Source: an uncultured Lachnospiraceae bacterium (GTDB taxonomy: Bacteria; Bacillota; Clostridia; Lachnospirales; Lachnospiraceae). Taken from it: a stretch of 21,052 bases of DNA. The DNA lies in contig CAJTTT010000040.1 of NCBI GenBank assembly GCA_910579285.1, positions 1-21,052 of the forward strand, given 5' to 3'. The notes below the pieces were generated by a model that saw only the letters and a program-made list of their open reading frames with translations, did no database searches and was not told the origin of the DNA. How positions within the stretch are numbered: the stretch's first letter is position 1; every line of letters begins with the position of its first letter. A program made the translations under genes and the position numbers. This document shows, piece by piece, positions 13,924 through 21,047 of this stretch.

Positions 13924-14551
13924 TGCCGTACCTCCTGTTCACTGCCTTCTGTATTCTCGCAAGCAGCCAGTCGCTAAAGAGCGCCAAAAGCGCAATCAGC
14001 ACCGATCCCGCCGCCGTAAGCGTCATATTGTAAGTGGTGATGCCACGGTAGATTGCAGCACCCAGTCCGCCGGCGCCGATAAAGGAAGCAATGCCTCCCA
14101 TCGCAATGATCATCACAACCATGTTGCGAAACCCGCTGATAATCACTGGAAGCGCAAGAGGAATCCGAATCCCAAGCAATATCTGACGTCCGTCAGAGCC
14201 AAGCCCCTCCGCCACCTCCAGAATACCCGCATCCACATTCATGAGGCCGGTATGGGTATTTCTGACAATCGGGAGCAGACCGTAAACAGTCAGGGCAATA
14301 ATGGCTGTCTTATTGCCGATTCCTGTAAAAGGAATCAGAAATCCCAGAAGGGAAATGGACGGAATGGTATAGATCACATTGATCACGCCAAGAACCACCC
14401 CGGCAAGCTTTTTATGTCCGCTGATAAAAACACCAAGCAGAATCCCCAGCACGCCCGCACACACTACCGCCGTCAAAGAAATCCGAATATGCTCCAGCAG
14501 GCAGGTCATAAAAAACTCCCGCCGCTCCCAAAGAATGTGAATTATCTGCAT
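13916..14551 (-). CDS. Osmoprotectant-type ABC transporter permease
   Basis: Membrane subunit of the importer, 211 aa with about five or six hydrophobic segments (near 20-45, 50-75, 80-100, 130-160 and 175-200). The coupling-helix region GILEVAEGLGSDGRQILLGIRIPLALP is the classic EAA loop contacting the ATPase, and the FIGAGGLGAAIYRGI segment is typical of OpuCB/OpuCD and YehW/YehY permeases. Only one permease gene is present, so a homodimer is expected, unlike OpuB/OpuC, which have two. The ATG at 14551 follows AGGGTGG by five bases; a GTG at 14560 is an alternative. The 3' end carries the ribosome binding site of the ATPase gene, so the two are coupled. Confidence 0.9.
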   Translation of the reverse strand: MQIIHILWERREFFMTCLLEHIRISLTAVVCAGVLGILLGVFISGHKKLAGVVLGVINVIYTIPSISLLGFLIPFTGIGNKTAIIALTVYGLLPIVRNTHTGLMNVDAGILEVAEGLGSDGRQILLGIRIPLALPVIISGFRNMVVMIIAMGGIASFIGAGGLGAAIYRGITTYNMTLTAAGSVLIALLALFSDWLLARIQKAVNRRYGIE

Positions 14552-14610
14552 AGCTGCCACCCTGCTGTAAAAAGTAATCCGTTTACTGCAAAAACTCTGT
14601 TCTGCGAAAC

Positions 14611-14654
14611 TTGAGCCAGATGCCTGAAACGAAATGTCCCGGCGCCTGGCTCAA
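14611..14654 (-). other. Long hairpin between spoIVA and the importer operon
   Basis: TTGAGCCAG (14611-14619) pairs perfectly with CTGGCTCAA (14646-14654), and GCC/GGC inside can extend the stem. On the minus strand only GTTTCG follows, so T-run support is weak. A second small inverted repeat, AAAGAAT/ATTCTTT (14654-14670), touches it. It may end the spoIVA transcript or act in the importer leader. Confidence 0.45.
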
Positions 14655-14674
14655 AAGAATTTCATTCTTTAAGT

Positions 14675-14703
14675 AAGATATCACATAAATAAGAGATTCG
14701 CAA
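14675..14703 (-). promoter_or_regulatory. Candidate promoter of the osmoprotectant importer operon
   Basis: On the minus strand TTGCGA (14703-14698) and TATCTT (14680-14675) are 17 bases apart, with TGA just before the -10. Each hexamer matches four of six consensus bases, so this is only a moderate candidate. A start near 14668 would put the hairpin at 14611-14654 in a leader of about 117 bases. Confidence 0.35.
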
Positions 14704-14728
14704 TCATAAGTGTTGTACCGCTGAATTG

Positions 14729-16216
14729 TTATATGATGATACACACCATTCCGCCGTTGCAGTCGTTGACGATCTTCTGCATGGTCTCCTGCAATTTGAT
14801 CTGACTCTCCTCGTTGATCATGGAAATCTTGCCTGTGATGCCGTCATTGACTAATTGTTCCACGGTCTTGCCAAAGATATTCGTCTCCCAGATGCCCTCC
14901 TCGCTCGTGTCGGTATCCGAGATAAACTGAATCAGATCCCTGGCCTGTTCCTCGGTTCCCACAATGGGTGAGATTTCCGTCTCGATGCTGGCTTTGATCA
15001 TATGAATACTGGGGCTTTCAGCTTTGATTCTCACGCCAAATTTGTTGCCCTGCTTGATCAGCTCCGGCTTCTCCAGCACAATCTCTTCTCTGTCCGGCAT
15101 AACTACGCCGTAGCCTTTGTAGCGCACTGCCTCCAGCGCGTGCAGCACCTTCACATACTCCCGCTTCATCTTCGCCATCTCGCGCAGTGTGGCGAGAAGC
15201 TGGTACTCACTCTCTATGGATTCCCCTACCAGGTCGCTTAGCATCTCGTAATAGTAAGCGTCATCCACGTCGAGGATAATCCGCACACTGCCGTCAGACA
15301 TATCGACGCCGTCCAGCTTGCACTTTCTGATATACTCGCTCTCCACCGTAAAGCGGTCAGCTGTGATATCCCTGATATGGTTCAGATCGTTCATCAGCGC
15401 TTTCAGCTGCACAATGATATCCTTCTTCATCTTGTGGTCGAAAGGAAGCATCTCCACCCACTTCGGCATGTAAAACTCGATCATGGTGAGCGGGAACTCA
15501 TAGAGAATATTCTCCATAATATGGTTGATATCCTCTTTTTTCAACTGCTCACAGTTGATCGGCATAACCGTCACCTGATACTTCTCGCTGATCTCGTCAG
15601 CCAGATTTCTCGTTTCCTCCGCATAAGGCTTTTCGGAATTTAAAAGCACGATATAAGGCTTCCCCAGCGCCTGCAGCTCCTTGATCGTCCGCTCCTCCGC
15701 CTCCAGAAAACTTTCTCTCGGAAGCTCTCCAAAAGATCCGTCACAGGTCACCACGATTCCGATGGTAGAGTGATCCCGGATCACTTTTCTGGTTCCGATC
15801 TCCGCCGCCTTCGTGAAGGGAATTTCCTCCATAGACCAGGGCGTTTTGACCATGCGCTCCTCTTCCTTTTCCATATGGCCGGCTGCGCCGTCCACCATGT
15901 AGCCCACACAGTCGATCAGGCGCACCTTCACATCAATGTCCGCGCCCAGCCTTACATGCGCCGCTTCCTTCGGAATAAACTTCGGCTCCGTGGTGGTAAT
16001 GGTCTTCCCGCCCGCGCTCTGGGGCATCTCATCCTGTGCTCTCTCCCTTTCGTTCTCATCCTCCATATAGGGAAGTACCAGAAGGTTCATAAACCGCTTG
16101 ATGAACGTGGATTTTCCTGTCCTGACCGGTCCCACCACGCCCAGGTAGATTTCTCCGCCCGTTCTGCGCTGTATATCTTTATACAGGTCATATGTACTAT
16201 TCTGTAATATATCCAT
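14729..16216 (-). CDS. spoIVA: Stage IV sporulation protein A
   Basis: Spore-coat morphogenetic ATPase that polymerises on the forespore outer membrane to form the coat basement layer. The 495-aa protein is almost the same length as B. subtilis SpoIVA (492). The TRAFAC-like ATPase domain has Walker A GPVRTGKST (29-37), Asp-rich LIDCVGYMVDGA as Walker B and sensor region, and TCDGSFGELPRESF. A long middle and C-terminal region ends in GGMVCIII, the conserved SpoIVA membrane-targeting tail. The ATG at 16216 follows AGGAGG. A candidate sigma-E promoter lies upstream, as expected for a mother-cell gene. It is flanked by hairpins and is probably monocistronic. Its presence is strong evidence for an endospore-forming Firmicute. 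Confidence 0.97.
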   Translation of the reverse strand: MDILQNSTYDLYKDIQRRTGGEIYLGVVGPVRTGKSTFIKRFMNLLVLPYMEDENERERAQDEMPQSAGGKTITTTEPKFIPKEAAHVRLGADIDVKVRLIDCVGYMVDGAAGHMEKEEERMVKTPWSMEEIPFTKAAEIGTRKVIRDHSTIGIVVTCDGSFGELPRESFLEAEERTIKELQALGKPYIVLLNSEKPYAEETRNLADEISEKYQVTVMPINCEQLKKEDINHIMENILYEFPLTMIEFYMPKWVEMLPFDHKMKKDIIVQLKALMNDLNHIRDITADRFTVESEYIRKCKLDGVDMSDGSVRIILDVDDAYYYEMLSDLVGESIESEYQLLATLREMAKMKREYVKVLHALEAVRYKGYGVVMPDREEIVLEKPELIKQGNKFGVRIKAESPSIHMIKASIETEISPIVGTEEQARDLIQFISDTDTSEEGIWETNIFGKTVEQLVNDGITGKISMINEESQIKLQETMQKIVNDCNGGMVCIII

Positions 16217-16242
16217 AAAAAATCCTCCTGCTTATACTGGTA

Positions 16243-16273
16243 AATGTATATGCAGAAGGATTTCGTTTTATAC
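16243..16273 (-). promoter_or_regulatory. Candidate sigma-E promoter of spoIVA
   Basis: On the minus strand TATACATT (16250-16243) matches seven of eight positions of the sigma-E -10 (CATACANT). Fifteen bases upstream GTATAAAA (16273-16266) shares the ATA core of the -35. The predicted start is about 20 bases before the spoIVA ATG. Mother-cell sigma-E control of spoIVA is established in B. subtilis, which supports the call. Confidence 0.5.
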
Positions 16274-16295
16274 GGCAGAATCTCAAAATTGGCGA

Positions 16296-16340
16296 ACGAG
16301 CAAGCTCGTCCCGGAGAATGCCGCTTTTCAGGCATTCTCC
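16296..16340. repeat. Bipartite palindromic repeat, complete copy
   Basis: Palindrome A, ACGAGC-AA-GCTCGT (16296-16309), is followed after three bases by palindrome B, GGAGAATGCC/GGCATTCTCC (16313-16322 and 16331-16340) with loop GCTTTTCA. It lies past the lactonase stop and before the spoIVA promoter. There is no T-run on the minus strand, so it is at best an unusual 3' end. The same A-B order occurs at 20998-21042, and a half B copy at 4581. Confidence 0.6.
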
Positions 16341-16361
16341 CAAGTGAGACCTCGTACTTTT

Positions 16362-17423
16362 TTACTGTCTCAGTTTGTGGAAAATAATACAGTTTGGCTG
16401 ATCCACTTTAATTTCCCTGCCATTCATTACAAGAAGCCCGTTCTTCAAATCCACGTTGAAGAACGTCATGGTATTTGATTCGTGGTTCAGGGAAACAAGA
16501 TGCCTGTTATCCGGGAAAAGCGTTGCATCCTTCGGGTAGTCCCCGCTGATCGGCAGACAGAAGATTTTTGTGAGCATCCCCGTCTTCTGGTCAATCTTGT
16601 AAACAATGGCGCTGTTATCTCCGGCATTAGAGCTTGTCAGATACATAAAGTCCTCTGAAATATTGAGCGCGCTGGCTGCGGATCCTCCCGCATGATAATC
16701 ATTCAGCGTGGAAATCGTCTGGATCTTCTCAAACTCAGGGTTACCGTTTCTCTCTTCATAAGTATATACTTCAATATAGTTTTTCAGTTCATGCACTATA
16801 TAGAGAATATGCCCATCCTTTGAAAACTTCAGATGGCGGGGCGCCGATTCCTGCTCACTGCGGATCATATCGATGGGTTTCAGCTTTCCCCTCGCGTGAT
16901 CCACCCGATATACATTCACATGATCAAGCCCCAGATCTGCGGCACACAGATAATGGTTATCCCGGGTCATCTTCACACAGTTGACATGGGGTCTGAAATT
17001 ACGCTCCGCAATGCTGCCAATGCCCTTATGATAGATCTCGTCTGTGATTTCCCCGATACCGCCGTCCTCTCTCAGGCGCAGCACCGTGATCTTTCCGTCA
17101 TGGTATCCTCCCACAAAAAGAAGCTTATCCTCGTAATCAGAGGAAAGATAACAGCCCCTCATCCCATTGATGCTGCCCTGGTTGATCACCTCCAGATCCC
17201 CGCCGGGTAAAATCTTATATGCCTCCACTCCAAAATCTGTGATGGAATAGAGATATTTTTCGTTATGGGAGATGGTGATGTAAGAAGAATTTGTAATCTC
17301 CACCTGATTCTTCTCCATCATCCTGCCGTTCTGCATATCCACATCATAAATTTTGATACCGTAGTTATCTTCTTTTGCTGTCGTGTAAGTAGACACATAC
17401 GCCACATATTTATCCTGATTCAT
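16362..17423 (-). CDS. Lactonase-family beta-propeller protein
   Basis: A 353-aa protein of the seven-bladed propeller lactonase family, which includes 6-phosphogluconolactonase Pgl/YbhE and B. subtilis YkgB. Repeated blade elements are visible, such as SHNEKYLYSITD (52-63), TRDNHYLCAADLGLDHVNVYRV, FSKDGHILYIVHELKNYIEVY and ISEDFMYLTSSNAGDNSAIVY. The APRHLKFS and RPHVNCVKM segments are the typical histidine and arginine strands of the family. No signal peptide is present, so it is cytoplasmic. Whether it acts as 6-phosphogluconolactonase is unproven; many Firmicute members have unknown substrates. The start ATG at 17423 has GGAGG six bases upstream, and a good promoter lies at 17484-17512. 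It is transcribed divergently from the XRE-cupin regulator. Confidence 0.85.
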   Translation of the reverse strand: MNQDKYVAYVSTYTTAKEDNYGIKIYDVDMQNGRMMEKNQVEITNSSYITISHNEKYLYSITDFGVEAYKILPGGDLEVINQGSINGMRGCYLSSDYEDKLLFVGGYHDGKITVLRLREDGGIGEITDEIYHKGIGSIAERNFRPHVNCVKMTRDNHYLCAADLGLDHVNVYRVDHARGKLKPIDMIRSEQESAPRHLKFSKDGHILYIVHELKNYIEVYTYEERNGNPEFEKIQTISTLNDYHAGGSAASALNISEDFMYLTSSNAGDNSAIVYKIDQKTGMLTKIFCLPISGDYPKDATLFPDNRHLVSLNHESNTMTFFNVDLKNGLLVMNGREIKVDQPNCIIFHKLRQ

Positions 17424-17483
17424 CCCATTCCTCCATACCGGGGCGCATCCCTCTCCTCGTCCAGCGCCCTTGTCTTTAGCAGA

Positions 17484-17512
17484 ATTTTACCATAAATTCC
17501 GAAACTTGTTAA
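17484..17512 (-). promoter_or_regulatory. Promoter of the lactonase-family gene
   Basis: On the minus strand TTAACA (17512-17507) and TAAAAT (17489-17484) are separated by exactly 17 bases, and TGG precedes the -10 as an extended -10 element. The start would be near 17477, about 54 bases before the ATG. Confidence 0.7.
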
Positions 17513-17571
17513 TCCTTTTCTTCGGATTCTTCTCATTTTTAAAAAAGATGACTTCTTTTGACATTTTTCCA

Positions 17572-17599
17572 TTGACATCGCCACCTACTCTAGTATAAT
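17572..17599 (+). promoter_or_regulatory. Promoter of the XRE-cupin regulator (and perhaps pot genes)
   Basis: TTGACA (17572-17577) and TATAAT (17594-17599) are both perfect and 16 bases apart. Another TTGACA occurs 24 bases upstream. The start would be near 17606, so the GTTTA/TAAAC half-sites at 17614-17640 lie in the leader. Confidence 0.78.
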
Positions 17600-17613
17600 G
17601 GGATTCAGCGCAT

Positions 17614-17640
17614 GTTTAGTTTTAGTAAACTTTAAGTTTA
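17614..17640. promoter_or_regulatory. Candidate operator for the XRE-cupin regulator
   Basis: Three alternating half-sites GTTTA (17614-17618), TAAAC (17626-17630) and GTTTA (17636-17640) include the odd palindrome TAAACTTTAAGTTTA (17626-17640). Placement just past the promoter fits autorepression. A related string AACTTTA recurs at 18263-18269, ahead of potA. Confidence 0.5.
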
Positions 17641-17677
17641 TTTTTACTGAATTGCAGAAACAGGAAAAGAGGATGTT

Positions 17678-18238
17678 ATGGACAATGCTTCCTCCCGGAT
17701 GGATCTGGGCAATAAAATCAAAGAACTGCGAAACAAAAAAGGACTGACACAGGAAGAACTTGCGGACCGCTGCGAACTGTCCAAGGGATTTATCAGCCAG
17801 CTGGAGAACGATCTGACTTCCCCCTCCATCGCTACGCTGATGGACATTTTGCAGTGCCTCGGTACCAGCCTGAAAGATTTTTTTAACGATCCGCAAGACG
17901 AACAGATTGTCTTCAGCAAAGAGGACTTTTTTGAAAAAACCGATACCGAACTGCAAAACAAAATAGAATGGATCATTCCCAATGCCCAGAAAAACAAGAT
18001 GGAACCGATCCGCGTGACGCTGGAAAAGGACGGCTCCACTTATCCCGATTTACCCCATGAGGGCGAGGAATTTGGTTATGTGCTCTCCGGCTCCATCACC
18101 ATTATCGTTGGCAGCCGAAGCATCCGGGCCAAAAAGGGAGACGCCTTTTACTTCACCCCGGACTCAGAGCATTATATCAAGGCGAACGGTAAGAGCGGCG
18201 CTGTGTTTTTATGGATCAGCACACCGCCCGCCTTCTAG
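17678..18238 (+). CDS. XRE-family regulator with C-terminal cupin domain
   Basis: A 186-aa regulator with a Cro/C1-type helix-turn-helix at about 9-65 (KIKELRNKKGLTQEELADRC, then ELSKGFISQLEND) and a single cupin barrel at about 108-182 (PHEGEEFGYVLSGSITIIVG, GDAFYFTPDSEHYI). This is the architecture of PuuR, the putrescine-responsive repressor, and similar sensors that bind a small ligand in the cupin. The gene stands 118 bases upstream of potA in the same direction, so polyamines are the natural candidate signal. The ATG at 17678 follows an AGAGGA-type site. It has a near-consensus promoter and a candidate operator just behind it. The ligand is inferred from the neighbourhood only. Confidence 0.9.
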   Translation: MDNASSRMDLGNKIKELRNKKGLTQEELADRCELSKGFISQLENDLTSPSIATLMDILQCLGTSLKDFFNDPQDEQIVFSKEDFFEKTDTELQNKIEWIIPNAQKNKMEPIRVTLEKDGSTYPDLPHEGEEFGYVLSGSITIIVGSRSIRAKKGDAFYFTPDSEHYIKANGKSGAVFLWISTPPAF

Positions 18239-18252
18239 CAGATAGAGCGGCG

Positions 18253-18269
18253 CACAATTGTGAACTTTA
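18253..18269. promoter_or_regulatory. Palindrome and possible second operator before potA
   Basis: Perfect palindrome CACAATTGTG (18253-18262) runs into AACTTTA (18263-18269), a string shared with the upstream candidate operator. No -35/-10 pair was found in the 118-base gap, so potA is probably cotranscribed with the regulator and this site is speculative. Confidence 0.25.
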
Positions 18270-18356
18270 CTCAAATGCGAGAGCTGATTCGCGGACTCAG
18301 CGCTTGTCAGAGAATCGGAACAAATACGCAGGAAAAATAATGGAGGATTTACTCCC

Positions 18357-19430
18357 ATGAAAAAAGAACTGATTCAGTTGATTGATATATCGAAATCTTT
18401 TGACGGACAGATGGTGCTGGATGAATTGAACCTAAACATCCACGAAAATGAATTTGTTACTCTGCTTGGCCCAAGCGGCTGTGGTAAGACAACTACGCTG
18501 CGCATTCTGGGCGGTTTTACAAGCCCTGACAAAGGCCGGGTGGTATTTGACGGTAAGGAGATCACACAGATTCCGCCGAACAAAAGACAGTTAAATACGG
18601 TTTTCCAGAAATATGCCCTCTTCACCCATATGACCATCGCAGAAAACATCGCTTTCGGACTGAAAATAAAAAAGAAACCCAAAAGCTACATAGATGACAA
18701 AATCCGCTACGCGCTGAAACTGGTAAATCTGGACGGCTATGAAAACCGCATGCCCGATTCCCTGAGCGGCGGACAACAGCAGCGGATTGCCATTGCCCGC
18801 GCCATTGTCAACGAGCCGAAAGTCCTCCTTCTGGATGAACCGCTGGGCGCTCTTGACTTAAAACTGCGGCAGGAAATGCAGTATGAGCTGATCCGCATGA
18901 AAAATGAACTTGGCATTACTTTTGTCTACGTCACCCATGACCAGGAAGAAGCGCTTACCATGTCTGACACCATCGTGGTTATGAACCAGGGCTATATCCA
19001 GCAGATCGGAAGCCCGGAGTCTATCTACAATGAGCCGGAAAACGCATTTGTGGCGGATTTCATCGGGGAAAGCAATATTATCCCCGCTACAATGATTGAG
19101 GATAAGCTGGTAAACATTCTTGGAACACGCTTTACCTGCGTGGATACGGGCTTTGGCCGCAACCGTCCCGTGGATGTGGTGATCCGCCCGGAGGATGTCA
19201 TTCTCGTTGAGCCTTCGGAGGGGATCATCCAGGGGGTTGTCAGCCATCTGATCTTTAAGGGTGTCCACTATGAAATGGAAGTGCAGGCATGCGGCTTTGA
19301 ATGGCTGGTGCACTCTACCACCCTGTCCCCGGTCGGAAAAGAAGTCGGCATCCGGGTAGACCCTTATAATATCCAGATAATGAACAAACCAGAGTCTGAA
19401 GATGAGGAGGCAGTCGGCATTGAAATCTAA
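18357..19430 (+). CDS. potA: Spermidine/putrescine ABC transporter ATP-binding protein
   Basis: ATPase of a polyamine importer, 357 aa. The nucleotide-binding domain shows Walker A GPSGCGKTT (38-46), Q-loop Gln84 in VFQKYALF, signature LSGGQQQR (136-143), Walker B VLLLDE (156-161) and switch THD near 193. The C-terminal part from about 240 is the TOBE regulatory barrel (VVIRPEDVIL, HLIFKGVHYEM), as in PotA and other CUT1-type ATPases. The ATG at 18357 is preceded by GGAGG at ten bases; CTCC between them could pair with GGAG in a weak four-base hairpin. The last bases carry the ribosome binding site of potB. Context with two PotB/PotC-type permeases and a PuuR-like regulator supports polyamine rather than sugar or iron transport. 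Confidence 0.95.
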   Translation: MKKELIQLIDISKSFDGQMVLDELNLNIHENEFVTLLGPSGCGKTTTLRILGGFTSPDKGRVVFDGKEITQIPPNKRQLNTVFQKYALFTHMTIAENIAFGLKIKKKPKSYIDDKIRYALKLVNLDGYENRMPDSLSGGQQQRIAIARAIVNEPKVLLLDEPLGALDLKLRQEMQYELIRMKNELGITFVYVTHDQEEALTMSDTIVVMNQGYIQQIGSPESIYNEPENAFVADFIGESNIIPATMIEDKLVNILGTRFTCVDTGFGRNRPVDVVIRPEDVILVEPSEGIIQGVVSHLIFKGVHYEMEVQACGFEWLVHSTTLSPVGKEVGIRVDPYNIQIMNKPESEDEEAVGIEI

Positions 19431-20238
19431 AAATAAATGGCTTTCCGCTCCGTATATTCTCTGGTCTGCCGTGTTCATCATCGTTCCTCTCGGCATGATC
19501 CTGTACTACGGGCTGACTGATCAGACGGGTTCCTTTACTTTGGACAATATCACAGCGATAGCCTCTGCCGGGCACGCGAAAGCGCTTCGGGTATCGCTTC
19601 TGCTCTCTCTGGTCAGCACACTGGTCTGTTTTTTGCTTGCCTATCCGCTGGCGATGATTCTCGCAAGCGTGCAGGTAAAGCGGCACAACTTTATTATATT
19701 GGTTTTCATTCTGCCTATGTGGATGAATTTCCTGCTGCGCACGCTGGCCTGGCAGACTTTACTGGAGAAAAACGGTGTCATTAACCATGTACTCTCCTTT
19801 TTGCATCTGCCCGCGTTAAGAATCATCAATACGCCTGCGGCTATTATCCTTGGCATGGTATATAATTTCCTGCCTTTTATGGTGCTTCCTCTGTATAACG
19901 CGCTGTCCAAAATAGATACCAATGTGATAAACGCCGCCCGCGATCTGGGTGCGAACCATGTGCAAACCTTTATCCGCATCATTCTGCCGCTCTCCATTCC
20001 GGGCATTATCAGCGGCATTACTATGGTATTTATTCCGGCTCTGACCACCTTTGTGATCAGTTCACTGCTTGGCGGCGGAAAACTGCTGTTGATCGGTGAT
20101 GTCATTGAACAGGAATTTACGCGCACATCCAACTGGCATCTGGGCAGCGGCCTGTCCATGATATTGATGGTATTTATTCTGGTCAACATGGTTTTATCCG
20201 CTATTTTTGATAAGGACGGGGAGGGTTCCATGCTATGA
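19420..20238 (+). CDS. potB: Spermidine/putrescine ABC transporter permease PotB
   Basis: First membrane subunit of the importer, about 272 aa with six expected membrane segments: a first at about 8-28 (APYILWSAVFIIVPLGMILY), then segments near 60-85, 93-115, 140-165, 195-225 and 240-262. The EAA coupling loop is INAARDLGANHVQTFIRIILP. The ATFVIS-like TTFVISSLLGG segment and MWMNFLLRTLAW are typical PotB/PotH features. I prefer the TTG at 19420 as start because AGGAGG ends nine bases before it; the in-frame ATG at 19402 sits upstream of that site with little support. Either choice overlaps potA. The stop overlaps the potC start as ATGA. Confidence 0.93.
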   Translation: MKSKNKWLSAPYILWSAVFIIVPLGMILYYGLTDQTGSFTLDNITAIASAGHAKALRVSLLLSLVSTLVCFLLAYPLAMILASVQVKRHNFIILVFILPMWMNFLLRTLAWQTLLEKNGVINHVLSFLHLPALRIINTPAAIILGMVYNFLPFMVLPLYNALSKIDTNVINAARDLGANHVQTFIRIILPLSIPGIISGITMVFIPALTTFVISSLLGGGKLLLIGDVIEQEFTRTSNWHLGSGLSMILMVFILVNMVLSAIFDKDGEGSML

Positions 20239-21047
20239 AAACCATTGCAAAGAGAATATATGTAGCCCTGATTATCCTTTTTCTGTACGCTCCTATCGGC
20301 ATTCTTATGGTACTGTCCTTTAACAGGAGCAAGACCCGTGCGAAGTGGGGCGGCTTCACCTTGCACTGGTATCGTGCCCTTTTTCAGAATGAGGAGATCC
20401 TGCGGGCTCTGCTTAACACCCTGCTCATCGCACTGCTGTCCTCCCTGATTGCCACGGTGATCGGTACCGTTGCCTGCATCGCCATGAATGGAATGAAACG
20501 CAGGGCAAAATCAGTCCTTATGGGAATTACAAATATTCCCATGCTGAATGCGGACATCGTTACCGGCATTTCTCTGATGCTGCTCTATATCAGTCTGGGA
20601 ATCAAATTTGGCATGGGTACCATACTGCTGTCCCATATTACTTTTAATATTCCCTATGTGATTTTGAGTGTGATGCCGCGCATGAAGCAGTTAAACGTGA
20701 GCACTTACGAGGCAGCTCTGGATCTGGGCTCCTCACCTATACATGCCTTTTTTAAAGTGGTGTTTCCCGATTTGCTTCCGGGCATCCTGTCGGGATTCCT
20801 GATGGCGTTCACAATGTCTCTGGATGATTTCATTATCACACATTTTACCAAAGGCGTTGGCGTGGACACGCTTTCTACTAAGATTTACACAGAAATCAAG
20901 AAGGGAATCAAGCCTGAAATGTACGCCCTGTCATCACTTATATTTGTGACAGTTCTAACCCTGCTTGTTCTCGTCAATCTGTCACCAACTGAAAAAAAAT
21001 CGAGCGTCGGCACGCTCGATTCAGAGAATGCTCCGCATTCTCCTTAA
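20235..21047 (+). CDS. potC: Spermidine/putrescine ABC transporter permease PotC
   Basis: Second membrane subunit, 270 aa with six segments (near 9-29, 60-85, 95-120, 125-145, 175-200, 230-250). The EAA loop is YEAALDLGSSPIHAFFKVVFP, followed by MAFTMSLDDFIITHFTKG, a hallmark PotC/PotI segment. It is coupled to potB by a four-base ATGA overlap. The last 17 residues (KKSSVGTLDSENAPHSP) are encoded by two palindromes and look unlike a normal PotC end; core function should not depend on them. The usual next gene, potD (the binding protein), is not seen before the window ends five bases after the stop. Confidence 0.93.
   Translation: MKTIAKRIYVALIILFLYAPIGILMVLSFNRSKTRAKWGGFTLHWYRALFQNEEILRALLNTLLIALLSSLIATVIGTVACIAMNGMKRRAKSVLMGITNIPMLNADIVTGISLMLLYISLGIKFGMGTILLSHITFNIPYVILSVMPRMKQLNVSTYEAALDLGSSPIHAFFKVVFPDLLPGILSGFLMAFTMSLDDFIITHFTKGVGVDTLSTKIYTEIKKGIKPEMYALSSLIFVTVLTLLVLVNLSPTEKKSSVGTLDSENAPHSP
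20992..21021 (-). terminator. Minus-strand terminator inside the potC 3' end
   Basis: On the minus strand a perfect ten-base stem AATCGAGCGT/ACGCTCGATT with a four-base loop (21021-20998) is followed by a run of eight Ts if the two stem Ts are counted (20999-20992). It would stop a gene arriving from the right of the window. On the plus strand no T-run follows, so potC transcripts are not stopped here. Confidence 0.7.
21024..21042. repeat. Palindrome B of the bipartite repeat, end copy
   Basis: GAGAATGC (21024-21031), loop TCC, GCATTCTC (21035-21042). It follows the palindrome at 20998-21021 after two bases, reproducing the A-then-B order of the copy at 16296-16340. It overlaps the last codons of potC. 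Confidence 0.6.

Noticed and set aside
18239..18356. Riboswitch or terminator in the gap before potA
   Set aside because: Only short imperfect stems (GCTGA/TCAGC, CTGATTC/GAATCGG) and no T-run or known aptamer core were visible.
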